This document shows, in pieces, positions 32,861 to 43,773 of a stretch of 64,000 nucleotides of DNA; the first letter of the stretch is position 1; every line of letters begins with the position of its first letter. Made by a program: the position numbers and the translations under genes. Below the pieces are notes generated by a model. The model ran no database searches. It was not told the DNA's origin and saw only the letters and a program-made list of their open reading frames with translations. Origin of the DNA: Karalla daura (Eukaryota > Chordata > Actinopteri > Chaetodontiformes > Leiognathidae); the NCBI GenBank assembly GCA_029224185.1, contig CM055188.1, forward strand, positions 2,977,001 to 3,041,000, read 5' to 3'.

Positions 32861-33211
32861 TTATCCAGCTCGAGATAAGGTATCAGCCATGATGTTATCA
32901 AGACCCTTTTTGAAGCGGATTTCAATATTAAAATCCTGCACCAAGAGGGACCAACGCATTAGGCGTTGATTACTGTTACGCATCTGAGACAAAAACACGA
33001 GTGGGTTGTGGTCAGAGAACACTATAGTAGGCATAGGAGTGGAACTGAGGTACACAGAGAAATGTTGCAGAGCTGTCAGCAAAGAAAGTGCCTCTTTTTC
33101 AATCGTACTATAGTGCAGTTGGTGCTTTTTAAACTTTTTTGAAAAGTATCCAACTGGATGGTCAATTCCTCTGTCATCTTCCTGTATCAACACTGCACCC
33201 AGGACTGACAT
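32861..33211 (-). pseudogene. Gmr1 RNase H domain, N-terminally truncated
   Basis: Frame of 116 codons: SVLGAVLIQEDDRGIDHPVG, FSKKFKKHQLHYSTIEKEAL, FSDHNPLVFLSQMRN, ending in KGLDNIMADTLSRAG, the standard C-terminus of a gypsy RNase H. The start is fused to the RT end, which has lost the thumb and the first RNase H Asp region. Confidence 0.88.
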
Positions 33212-34880
33212 GGCCCTGGCCCACCTGTTTACCTAAGTAGGTGACAACAGCCTTCCCGAACTCACACTTTGCCAAGTTTAAAGTGAGAGAGGCGGCACTC
33301 AAACGGGTGAATATTTCTCTCAGGGTTCCCATATGCTCAGACCAGGTCGAAGAATAGGCTACGATATCATCCAAATACACATCACAATTTGCAACACCAT
33401 CGAGCACTGTTCTCATCAACCGTTGGAAGGTAGCGGGTGCATTTCTTAAACCAAAGGGCATTACTGTATACTGTAGGAAACGGTCAGGGGTAATGAACGC
33501 GCTTATTTCTGATGCACGAGGAGTTAATGGAACTTGCCAATAACCTTTAAGGAGGTCTAGTTTGGTAATAAACTTAGCTGTACCTACACGGTCAACCAAG
33601 TCATCTAGTCGAGGAAGGGGAAATGAATCAGGAACTGTGATGCTGTTCAGTTTGCGATAGTCAGTGCAGAAACGTTGGGTTTGATCTGGTTTGGGAACAA
33701 GCAATGATGGAGAACTCCAGGGACTGCTACTGGCAACTGCAAAATCATGCTCCAGGAGATACTCCACCTCCTGCTGCATTGCAACTCGCTTAGCTGGATA
33801 GACACGGTAGGCGTGTTGTTTTATAGGCTTGTGGTGACCTACATCTATGTCATGACTTAGCACTGTAGTCTTCGAGGGAACGTCACTAAAAAGTGTAGAA
33901 TGGGACTCTATAAGTCTTTTTATGTCTCCTCGACACGGAGCGGAAAGATGATCTAAATATGTGTTCAGATCTGCCAACACCTCCGAGTTTTGTAGTCGTG
34001 CACAAGACACTGAACTACACCTGTCATCCAGCCCATCATCCTTCGGATCATAAGGAGACTGGACTGCAACTGACGAAACAGGTGCAACTACTGATGGCAA
34101 AGGCACACTCGATTTTCTGTTGATATACTTCTTTAGCATATTAACATGGCACACGCGGGATTTCTTTTTACGATCTAAGGTTTTCACAACATAGTCAGTT
34201 TCACTAAGTTTCCTCTCTATCTCATAGGGACCGGTAAACTTCGCTTTCAGGGCAGAGCCAACCATAGGTAAGAGAACTAGGACGCTTTCACCTGGTTCAA
34301 ATGTCCGCGTCACAGCTTTTATATCAAAGCGCTCTTTCATTTTTCCCTGTGCAGATGTAAGGGAAGCGCAAGCTAGATCACGGGCATGATGTAATCTCTC
34401 CCTGAATGAGTTTACATAGTCCAAAATATTTGTTTTGGAATCGGATTCTTGAGAAAGAAACTTTTCACGGAGCAAGCGGAGAGGACCACGCACAGTGTGA
34501 CCAAAAACCAAATCAGCAGGACTGAACCCCAAAGACTCCTGCACAGTTTCTCTGACCGCAAACATCAGGAGAGGCAACCCTTCATCCCACTCACGTTTTG
34601 AATCTATGCAAAATTTTCGAAGCATGGCCTTCAAAGTTTGGTGAAACCGTTCTAATGCGCCTTGACTTTCTGGATGATAGGCACTGGATGTTCTGTGCTT
34701 AATGTTCAGTTCTGACATGACCTGAGCAAAAATCTTGGACATAAAATTTGAGCCTTGGTCACTCTGGATGCGCTTGGGAAGACCAAATGTTGAAAAAAAA
34801 ACTAAACTAAAGCTTTGATGATCGCACGGGACTTCAGACTGCGCAGCGGAACTGCTTCTGGATAACGAGTGGCGGCGCAC
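33174..34880 (-). pseudogene. Gmr1 pol: integrase core/C-terminus fused to reverse transcriptase
   Basis: A 568-codon open frame. Integrase comes first: the second catalytic Asp at residue 41 (IQSDQGSNF) and the catalytic Glu at residue 77 (GALERFHQTL), spacing 35, as in retroviral-type integrases. The GPY/F motif is at 214-220 (KFTGPYE). After a linker (250-340) comes reverse transcriptase: FCTDYRKLNSITVPDSFPLP (404-423), FITKLDLLKGYWQVPLT (437-453), MPFGLRNAPATFQRLM (474-489) and the active site VYLDDIVAYS at 501-510. The frame ends in RT thumb (TYLGKQVGQGHVSPG), where a deletion joins it to RNase H. Integrase before reverse transcriptase is opposite to ordinary Ty3/gypsy and like Ty1/copia; among gypsy elements it marks Gmr1. 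The catalytic residues are intact, but the 5' part of integrase is in another frame. Confidence 0.92.
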
Positions 34881-35194
34881 ATTATTGTGAGGATGTACTG
34901 GTGCCCTGACTTTGTTTTTGGTAAGGGACCAACACAGTCTACAATAACCTGCTCAAACGGTTCACCTACAACAGGAATTGGTTTTAATGGAGCAGCAGGA
35001 ATGACCTGGTTTGGCTTGCCCGTTATTTGACAATTATGGCAAGAACGACAAAATGAAACAACATCAGACTTAAGTCCAGGCCAGAAAAAATAACGAAGGA
35101 TACGGTGATATGTTTTCCTAATGCCTAAGTGTCCGGATAACACATGCTCATGAGCCAAACTTAGGACTTGATTACGGAAAGGCGTCGGCACCAC
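34802..35194 (-). pseudogene. Gmr1 integrase N-terminus (zinc finger and first catalytic Asp)
   Basis: Contains the H2C2 zinc-binding motif (HEHVLSGHLGIRKTYHRI, then CRSCHNCQ) and the first catalytic Asp in QVIVDCVGPLPKTKSG, followed by IMCAATRYPEAVPL. The frame ends at ...IIKALV and should continue into the 33174-34880 frame. A run of nine A/T at about 34793-34801 is the likely place of a one-base indel. Confidence 0.9.
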
Positions 35195-35252
35195 AATTTA
35201 GCACACTGACTCTTGCGTAAGACCTGAAGTCCACCTGCGCATCAGCACGCCA

Positions 35253-35666
35253 TCATCCAGTAGCTAAGAAGTTTTGCTGGGTGACTAATGAAAAGAGAGA
35301 AGATAATGTGGGATCGTTTTTCTGTGCTTCAATGAAGTTCTCTTTATCGACCAGCAGGTTTAAACTCTCGTCCTCAGGACGCACACAAGGTTGCAACTCT
35401 ATGTTAACATTTAGACATTTTTCACATGAGTCAGTCGGGTCAGGTTCACACAGAAAAGTATCACTGAGATCTACACAATCTTTGAATTTCTTTGCCTGAG
35501 CACGCGTCACAGCACACGCAGGAAACACAGGAAACGAGTCCAGCACAGCTGGCACAGAAACGCTCTCAGTGGTGATCGGATCTTCAACCACTTCAGGTGA
35601 TGGAAAGATTTTCTCTCCAGCCAAATCATTACCCAAAATTAGATCCACACCAGAAATTGGTAACAT
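35253..35666 (-). pseudogene. Gmr1 protease C-terminus and linker
   Basis: The frame starts LPISGVDLILGNDLAGEK, the C-terminal strand of a retropepsin (hydrophobic-GNDLAG). It continues through an acidic linker (CAVTRAQAKKFKDCVDL) to ENFIEAQKNDPTLSSLFSLV, the segment that precedes the integrase zinc finger in this group. It is missing its catalytic DTG half because of the 5' deletion. A stop and a shift separate it from 35194. Confidence 0.75.
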
Positions 35667-36239
35667 ATGGTTGTGACATATGTTGAGTAGTTTATCTGTT
35701 TGTCTCTAGGCGGACTTGGGTGACTAGTGATCTATTGAAGTGACATTTGAATGTTGAAACCAAAATGGTCGACTTCCAGTCCAGTCCTGACCATCAGTTC
35801 AAGCGACTTTTTTGTGTGTCTTGATGTGGTGAGGTGGTGCTATAGAGACATTTAGGCCATTACCTGATTGTTCAGGCATACAATGCAATCATGTTCAGCA
35901 GTTTTGAAACTTCTAAGATGAAGTGCCTGCCCAGAAGAGCATTTTTAACTAGAAAATTCCAGCGCGCTGAAATTTCGAGAGTGCTCCGAAACCTGTGCCC
36001 GCCATCGAGTCACAAGCTGGCCCAACCCCATACTTGTGCCTGGACCGCCCAACACTGTGTATTTGCTGTCCCTGCTACTCAGAGAGACCCCTGGTTTAAC
36101 CCTATCAGCTGTATGATAGGAAAGTAGTTGGTGTGCCTGAAGTGTTTGCGTGTCTGTATGAGGTCATCAGTCAGCCTGCTCCAGCAGGACACTGTCAGCA
36201 GGGGAGAGAGAGTAGCAGGGAATTCACCAAATGAGCTTT

Positions 36240-38335
36240 GAGAAGGTGCTGGTGAAAAACGATACAAGTTATGGACATGAAACCTGGTACACAGACAGAC
36301 CACAAATTCCTTGAATCTTTGAAATTAAAATGAAGTTTCTACCTCAAAGTATGGCGATGTAGCACATTTTTGTTTGAGGCGTTCCGATTTTCCCATTCAT
36401 TCTTATGGGAAAAAGCAAAATTGCCCAAGTGCTAAACATTTGGCTCTAGGGAGACAACGCTTGCACCTATCTGCAATATGAACACACCGTCACGCAGGGG
36501 AGAGTCTGAGGAACGCCTTGATGCGATTTGGTGTGTCTACTATGAAAACTGAGGCCACAGTCGCGAGTAGAAGTGTAAAGTTTAACTTTGATCGCAGTGG
36601 TTGGAAAATGAATGGGGGCTTATGGAGAGAAGAGGCTGCGCTGGCCTGACTCTGAGGCTTGCCGTTTAAATTTTACAATGCACTCAGGTTTATGGCCGGC
36701 ATGGCACGAGAGAGCACAAATTTGCCTACAAAAGTGGAAAAAAGAATTTGTCTACTGCTCATGGTTTGGCCGGGAGCAGCGTGAAAAGAGCAAAATGAGA
36801 GGTGATTCTTCAGCGATCCCAAATTGACAGTTGGTCTCTCCCCACTCGAGCTGCATCGAAAACGCCAAATCCACATGTTTTTGAGAGGGCCTGGATGAAA
36901 AACCATACAAGGTATCGACACGCTGTCGTGTACGGGCAGAGACGACAAGTTTTCCTGCGTTTTGGAGTTTGAATAAAGTTTCTACATCAATGCACGGCTT
37001 TACAGCGAATGTTTGTTTGAGGGTGATTTTTTGAATTTTCTGGATTTTCCCATTCATTTCTTATGGGATTTTTTGCTCCTTCGGAAAACTTTTTAGCCAA
37101 AAGGTGTTATTTTTTCGTCAATCTTTGTCCGATTTCAGATTGTTATACACCAACGCGTGCGTGAGAGCGTCCCGAACAAATCTTCTATTCAACTTGTCCA
37201 GAATCTGGATCGTTTGCCGACAGTCGCGATTTAAAGGTTTTTTTCCATAAGGGCCCCATAAAAAGCTGCGGTTGCCATGACGACGGCGACAGTCTGCAGA
37301 CCCTTGGTCTGTGTCATTTTGACCAAAGTGTGTTTGACAAAGTGCTGGTGAAAAACGGTACAAGCTATCAACATGAAAGTCGGTACATAGACAGACCACA
37401 AGTTTCTTGAATTTTTGAAATTAAAATGAAGTTTCTACCTCAAAGTATGGCGACGTAGCGCATTTTTGTTTGAGGCGTTCCGATTTCCCCATTCATTCTT
37501 ATGGGAAAAAGCGAAATTGCCCAAGTGCTAAACATTTGGCTCTAGAGAGACAACACTTGCAACTATCTGCAATATGAACACACCGTCACGCAGGGGACAG
37601 TCTGAGGAACGCCCTGATGCGATTTGGTGTGTGTACGATGAAAACTGAGGCCACAGTCACGAGTAGAAGTGTAAAGTTTAACTTTGATCGCAGCGGTTGG
37701 AAAATGAATGGGGGCTTATGGAGAGAAGAGGCTGCGCTGGCCTGACTCTGAGGCTCGCCGTTTAAATTTTACAAAGCGCTCAGGTTCATGGCCGGCATGG
37801 CACGAGAGAGCACAAATTTGCCTACAAAAGTGGAAAAAAGAATTTGTCTACTGCTTACGGTTTGGCCGGGAGCAGCGTGAAAAGAGCAAAATGAGAGGTG
37901 ATTTTTCAGTCATCCCGCACTCTGACAGTTGGTCTCTCCCCACTCGAGCTGCATCGAAAACGGCAAACCCACGTGTTTTTGAGACGGCCTGGACGAAAAA
38001 CGACACAAGGCATCAACACGCTGTCGGGTACGGGCAGAGACGACAAGTTTTCCTGCGTTTTGAAGTTTGAACGAAGTTTCTACGACAATGTATGGCTTCG
38101 CAGCGAATGTTTGTTTGAGGGCGATTTTTTGAATTTTGTGGTTTTTCCCATTCATTTCTTATGGGATTTTTTGCACTTTCTGAGCACTTTTTGGCTAAAA
38201 AGTGTTATTTTTTCGTCATTCTTTGTCAATTTTTAGGCTGCTATATACCAACGCGTGCGGGAGAGCGTCCCGAACAATTCTTCTTTTTAACTTGTCCGGA
38301 ATCTGTTTGGCGACAGCGGCCAATTAACTAATTTT
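36240..38335. repeat. Two tandem units of about 1.1 kb inside X1
   Basis: GTGCTGGTGAAAAACG recurs at 36246 and 37342, offset 1096. The following text runs in parallel (GTTTGAGGCGTTCCGATT, GGAGACAACGCTTGC / GAGACAACACTTGC, ATGGGGGCTTATGGAGAGAA) to ...CCAACGCGTGCG(T/G)GAGAGCGTC at about 37150 and 38250. Copy X2 has a single unit. Confidence 0.92.
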
Positions 38336-38345
38336 TTGTTCCACC

Positions 38346-38878
38346 GAATAAACACGGTGGAGAGTAATAGTGCTCCCTTTCGGAGCACTAATAAGAAGAA
38401 TAAACACGGTGGAGAGTAATAGTGCTCCCTTTCGGAGCACTAATAAGAAGAAGAAGAAGAAGAAGAATAAACACGGTGGAGAGTAATAGTGCTCCCTTTC
38501 GGAGCACTAATAATAATAAGAATAAACACGGTGGAGAGTAATAGTGCTCCCTTTCGGAGCACTAATAATAAGAAGAATAAACACGGTGGAGAGTAATAGT
38601 GCTCCCTTTCAGAGCACTAATAAGAAGAATAAACACGGTGTAGAATAATAGTGCTCCTTTTCGGAGCACAAAGAAGAAGAATAAGAAGAATAAACACAGT
38701 GGAGAGTAATAGTGCTCCCTTTCGGAGCACTAATAAACACGGTGTAGAATCATAGTGCTCCTTTTCGGAGCACTAATAAGAAGAACAAACACGGTGGAGA
38801 GTAATAGTGCTCCCTTTCGGAGCACTAATAAGAACAAACACGGTGGAGAGTAATAGTGCTCCCTTTCGGAGCACTAAA
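38346..38878. repeat. Ten-copy tandem array of a hairpin-bearing unit (about 50-60 bp)
   Basis: Unit: AATAAACACGGTGGAGAGTA, ATAGTGCTCC, CTTTC loop, GGAGCACTAATAAG. Each unit has an 8-bp perfect stem (AGTGCTCC/GGAGCACT) near 38369, 38421, 38488, 38543, 38598, 38650, 38711, 38752, 38805 and 38854. Spacers vary in number of AAG/AAT triplets. Two units have GTGTAGAATAATAG-type variants like the single unit of X2. Unit 5 has a mismatch in the stem and unit 6 ends GCACAAAG. Confidence 0.95.
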
Positions 38879-39839
38879 TATTGATGATGAAGAAGCAAAA
38901 TTTCTCATACACTGTGGCCTCACTCTTTGACAAAAAAAAATTCTGTACATAAAATATTTTCAGCTTGGTCCATAGATGATCTGATCCAAATATTAAAGCA
39001 ATTGGGTTAACGCCTTGAGAAGAGATGATTTTAAAATTCAAATATTCAAGTCAAAATTGTCACTTCCTGTTGGGTTACGGCCATCATGTCAAGATACTTT
39101 TTTGTATATCTCTTCAGGATGTATCTGTATTTCAAATTTTTTTTGCCTAGAACAAAGATTTCTAGGGGGCACTACTTGCATTATGGTCCCCCATGGGCTA
39201 TGCCCCAATCAAATGTCAGAGCTCTGTTTCATGATGATATGAGTTCTGTAAAGTCGTTAAAAAGCCACCTGTAATACGTGGTGAGGGATCACGGTTCATG
39301 CCGGACACACAGATACCAATGGTGTTAGCCTCACTGCCTGTATAACACGTGGAATGAAGTTGATATGGTCAATAATGTAGGATAACTACATGTAAGTGTA
39401 AAACCTGATTACTTCCTGTCACCACTAGGGAGCACCATGAGTGAGGTAGTAAGTTAATATTTCAGGCTATTCAGGAGGGAGCCCTCATCATGTCCAGCAA
39501 GTTTCAAGGTGCCATGATCAAGTATGTGGACATGAGAGCATGAAAAAAAAAATCACCACGTTTTGACACATCCAAGCAACCATGTCCGTTGACCTACAGA
39601 AATTCTTTTGATGAGTGTTAGTCATCGTGGTCTCTGGATGATCTGTACCAAATTTGAAGTCAATCAGCTCCCTCTAAAAGAGAAAACAAAACAAAGGGTG
39701 GGACTTTAAAAGGATATTTTTTGCACCTCAGTATGTTCTATAAACCCACCAAGTTTCATGCATTTAGGCGAAACTCAGAAGTGGGCCTCGCTGTTTCAAT
39801 TTTCTAGGTGGTGCTATTACACAATTTTGCCCTTTTGTT

Positions 39840-40585
39840 CTCGCAACTTCATTCCTCTGACCCTAATGAAAAGAAATGCGGCAGTTTTAAGAGGGTTCTT
39901 GCAACTTCATTGCATGGACTCTAAATTAAAAAGAAAAAGGACAGTTTTAATAGGGTTCTCGCAACTTTGTTGCTCGGACCCTGAAAAGAAATAGAGCAGA
40001 TACAACACGTTCCTTGCATCTTCATTGCTCGGACCCTAAAAAGAAACAGAGAAGGTACAATAGGTTTCTTGCAACTTTGTTGCACGGACCCTAATAATAA
40101 TAATAAAAAAGAAACAGAGCAGAAACAATAGGGCCTTACTTTGTTGCTCAGACCCGAATAAGAAACATAGCAGTTACAATAGATTTCCTTGCAACTTTGT
40201 TGCGCTGACCCTAATCTTAAAAAGAAACATGACAGTTTTCAGAGGGTTTAAGAGGGTCATTGCTCTGACCCTAAAAAGAAAAAGAGAAGATACAATAGGT
40301 TCCTTGCAGCTTCGTTGCTGGGACCCTAATAATAATAATATTAAAGAAACATAGCAGTTTCAACAGGTCCCTTGCAACTTTGTTGCTCGGACCCTAATAA
40401 AAAAGATGTAGCAGTTTCAATAGGTTCCTTGCAACTTTGTTGACCCTAATAACACAAAATAAAAAGAAACACCACAGTTTTAAGATAGTTCTCACAACAT
40501 TGTTGCTCGCACCCTAATAAAAAGAAACACTAAAGTGTTAAAAGTGTTTCAACTCAACTTTGTTGCTCGGGCCCTAAAGAAACAT
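39840..40585. repeat. About 13-copy tandem array at the end of family Y copy 5
   Basis: Unit of about 55-70 bp: AACAGAGCAGTTACAATAGG, TTCCTTGCAACTTTGTTGCT, CGGACCCTAATAAT. Each has the small hairpin GCAAC-TTT-GTTGC before CGGACCCTAA. Spacers differ in AAT/AAG content. A lone further unit (TTCCCGCAGCTTCGCTGCTT) is at about 40911-40945, and the inverted single unit of copy 3 is at 23364-23440. Confidence 0.9.
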
Positions 40586-40589
40586 GTGA

Positions 40590-42200
40590 TTGATCTTTTT
40601 TTACCTTTATACTTTAAAACATTATGTCTGCACACTGATGCTTACCTGCCTCTCAACTTTTAAGCACATTTAAGCACTCCAACAGGAGTGAGATTCCACG
40701 GTTAAGATTCCAATAGGAAATGCAATTGTCTTCATATTCTTATAACGTCAAATTTTCCGGCTGCCAGTACTTCAGTATACAGTACTTTCATCTACAGAGG
40801 CCATTCAAACATTGGAATGATCAACTCTTTTAAGACATGTATGCTGCTATTTTTCTTATTTTACCTTTTATACTTTTTAGCTTTGTGGTCTAAAGACTAG
40901 TCCAGACTCCAGGTTCCCGCAGCTTCGCTGCTTGGACCCCAATAATAATCAGTTTGACACCCCTGCCTTAGACAGTTCTTATTATTTTTTTGAAATGTCT
41001 CTTTTATCAGCAGATTGTGATGAAACTACTTCTTGCAGCTTAAGGTAGAAGTCTTAATAATATGAGCCAGCGGTAAAAGGGTTACATATGTGATTGAGGT
41101 GTGTGTGTCTGTTAGATATATTGTGTGACGGGCAACAGAACAAATTTTTGTGTTTTGGTTCATTTAAGGCTCACTTCCAATCACTTGCTGCCCCATATCC
41201 TATACCCCCCATGCCAACTTGTCATTTTCAGCATTCAGTTTGTCATTTGCAGCATTTTGTTGATATAACCCTTAAAAATGCTGATCTCAAGTTCTTGCCA
41301 AGTCTAATTTTCGCCAACATTCACCACACTTAAAGAAGAAATTCATTCTAGATAAGAAAATAAGTATTCCATCTAAGAAAAACAAACTTGTTTTGAGCCT
41401 TTAAGTAAAAATCTTAACAAGTAAAATAAAAAAATTCTATGCTTATATGCTTCAATTTTTGGACACTTACTACTTGCATGTTTTTTCTTGTTTTAAAAAA
41501 TCTTACAAAGTCTCATTTTCTTGCTGCACTGCAGATTGTTTTGCTTAAAATGAGCAATTTCCCCCATAAAACAATATATATTTTTCTTATTTCTTACAGA
41601 GCATTTTTTGCTGCATTGTTCTCTGGTTCTTACTATTGTAGTCTTAACACAAGACACTGTCACTTGCTCAGGGACCACACATTTAAATTAACTCATAATT
41701 AGCTCATGCAAGGAAGCCAAATGTTGTGTAAGCCCCTCTACCGGCGACTGACAACGCCACACCATAAGTTACGTTGGTAAGATGAGTGGAGAGCAAGGAG
41801 AACTCTACCCCATGAACTGCTCATGCTCAGGTTTTAGAAAAAATACAAAAATATTGCCTTTACTTATAAAATTTAATGTGTTGCTTTGGTTGTGAATAAG
41901 TACAAGGATAAGAAATAAAGACAGACATCGAGGAAAGCTAGCTGCACCAGTCAGGCCACTATGAATGAACACCAGCAAACATCATACTTGAAAGAAATTC
42001 TGATTGTAACACACACACTAGGAGTTCGAACTACACTGCAATCTCTGCCCTTGGGTGCTTTAAATAGATCCTACTTCATAGCACAACCCTAATAAGCACA
42101 ACCCTAATAAGCATAACCCTAGGTTTCTGTTCAGCACTGTTGCCAGGCTGACTCAGTCATAACTCCACTGAGCAGTGTGTCCCTACACATCTCAGCAGTG
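40590..42200. other. No recognisable gene
   Basis: Apart from a stray family-Y end unit at 40911-40945, only AT-rich sequence with short frames. A threefold CACAACCCTAATAAG-type repeat is at 42083-42122. Confidence 0.6.
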
Positions 42201-42208
42201 GTGACTTT

Positions 42209-43773
42209 ATGGACTACTTTAACAACAAAATTACAAATATTAGACAAACAATTACGACCCACTCAGCATGCACAGCGATTAATCTACCCCCTGTTTCAGC
42301 TTTTCAGATAACAGATGGGGATATAACCAGGTCACTATCTTCATTTGACCCCATTGACCTGCATCAGCTGACCACTATCATCTCCTCCTCTGAATCTTCG
42401 ACCTGCCTCCTTGACCCAATTCCGACCAAGTTGTTAAAGGAAGTGCTGCTTTTAATCGCCACCTCCTTACTTGACCTCATCAACTTGTCCATAACAACAG
42501 GTTACGTTCCTCTTACATTCAAAGTTGGAATGATCAAACCCCTCCTTAAGAAACCATCTCTTGATCCAGGAACTTTAGCAAATTACAGACCGATCTCTAA
42601 TCTTATCTTCATCTCAAAAATCCTTGAGAAAATCATTGCCAACCAGCTCTGTGAACACCCTAATAACAATAGCTTATTTGAATCCTTCCAGTCTGTTTTA
42701 GAATGAATCGCACTGAGACTGCGCTGGTTAAAGTCACCAATGACCTCTTAATGGCATCTGACCATGGTCTCATTTCAGTGCTTGTCTTAGATTAGTGCTG
42801 CTTTTGATACGGTTGACCACCAGATCTTACTAAGGAGACTGGAAAATCAGCTTGGAATCAGAGGCACTGCTTTAGACTGGTTCTGGTCCTATCTTTCAGA
42901 CCGAAATCAGTTTTGTTTGTTTGTGTCAACGATAACCAATCACAAACCACAAGGATCTGTGCTCGGTCCAGTTCTTTTCTCTTTATATATGCTCCCTCTA
43001 GGTGATACCATCAGGAGTCACTCTATAGACTTCCACTGTTACGCTGACGACACCCAATTATATCTATCTATCAAGCCGGGCAGGCTCAACCGTCGACAGC
43101 AGCTTCAGTCCTGCTTGATGACATTAAGGCCTGGATGACTAATAATTTCCTCCTTCTGAACTCTGAAAAAACAGAGTTACTGCTTCTAGGTCCAAAACAC
43201 CTACGTGACTCTATATCTGATGCGATAGCATTACAAAGTAGTTTTGCAACTCCTTCTGCCACCGCTGTAAAGAACCTAGGTGTTAGTTTTGATCAAGACC
43301 TGTCTTTTAGCTCCCACCTAAAATTGATCTCACGGACTGCCTACTTCCACCTCCGTAATATTGCAAAAATAAGAAACCTACTCCCTCCCCATGCAGCCGA
43401 ATAGCTGGTCCATGCCTTTGTTACTTCCAGGCTGGATTACTGCAACTCTCTACTAGCTGGAAGCTCCAATAGGTCGCTGAGAACTCTACAGCTCATTCAG
43501 AACGTGGCAGCCCGTGTCCTGACTAAAACTAGAAAGACAGATCACATCTCTCCTGTTCTGGACTCATTGCACTGGCTTCCTGGACCTTTCAGGATCCAGT
43601 TCAAAATCCTTCTCCTTGTCTATAAAGGTCTTCATGGTCTGGTACCTTCTTATATCTCAGACCTGATAAAACCCTACTGCCCCACTAGGACACTTCGTTC
43701 TCTGAATACAGGTCTGCTGGTGGTTCCACAAATCTCTAAGTCCAGATGGGGAGCCAGAGTCTTCAGCTACTAA
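42209..43773 (+). pseudogene. L2-type LINE reverse transcriptase
   Basis: The frame 42209-42706 covers the region before and into the palm (LLDPIPTKLLKEVL, IKPLLKKPSLDPG, NYRPISNLIFISKILEKIIA). A shift near 42705 and a stop follow; SAAFDTVDHQILLRRLEN and GTALDWFWSYLSDRNQF are readable in 42790-42910. Frame 42917-43138 has QGSVLGPVLFSLYMLPLGD and the active site YADDTQLYLS. Frames 43135-43404 (MTNNFLLLNSEKTELLLLGP) and 43504-43773 (VLDSLHWLPGPFRIQFKILL, GLHGLVPSYISDLIKPY) complete the C-terminus. With four breaks the copy is inactive, but the active-site motif survives. Confidence 0.9.

Larger units (their letters stand above)
32266..35678 (-). mobile_element. Gmr1-type Ty3/gypsy retrotransposon, deleted copy
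   Basis: Flanked by TATG at 32262-32265 and 35679-35682. Contains one complete LTR (32266-32817). At the other end only the first 10 bases of an LTR (TGTCACAACC, 35678-35669) remain, joined directly to protease, so the 5' LTR and gag are deleted. Pol order on the minus strand is protease, integrase, reverse transcriptase, RNase H. This order is the hallmark of the Gmr1 group among Ty3/gypsy elements. Confidence 0.9.
35947..38879 (-). mobile_element. Noncoding repeat family X, copy 1 (Helentron-like), with amplified hairpin end
   Basis: Plus-strand left end AACTAGAAAATTCCAGCGCG (palindrome CAGCGCGCTG about 7 bases from CTAG), right end GGAGCACTAA. Removing it restores the Y target (plus: GCATTTTTAAATATTG against GCATTTTGAAATCTTG in copy 2) with no duplication and a T/T junction. 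Read on the minus strand it ends hairpin-GGAATTTT-CTAG-T, the layout of Helitron 3' ends. It contains an internal 1.1-kb tandem duplication and a ten-unit hairpin array. No Rep/helicase coding sequence is present. ORFs such as 36612-36827 and 37708-38070 are the same accidental frame in the two duplicated units. Confidence 0.65.
31989..40585 (-). mobile_element. Family Y, copy 5, containing two later insertions and an amplified end
   Basis: Begins AATTAAAGCTGCAAGCAGCTTT (perfect palindrome AAAGCTGC-AA-GCAGCTTT). The body is in three pieces: 31989-32265, 35683-35946 and 38880-39840. They line up in order with copy 2, separated by a Gmr1 retrotransposon (32266-35678) and family X copy 1 (35947-38879). 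The far end is a tandem array (39840-40585). Confidence 0.85.

Noticed and set aside
36612..38070. Repeated ORF beginning MGAYGEKRLRWPDSE in X1 (36612 and 37708)
   Set aside because: It recurs only because the 1.1-kb unit is duplicated. The two frames end differently, X2 does not keep the frame, and there is no recognisable domain.
38346..38878. CRISPR-like look of the hairpin array
   Set aside because: The genome is eukaryotic, spacers are short variable triplet runs rather than unique 30-bp spacers, and no cas genes exist.
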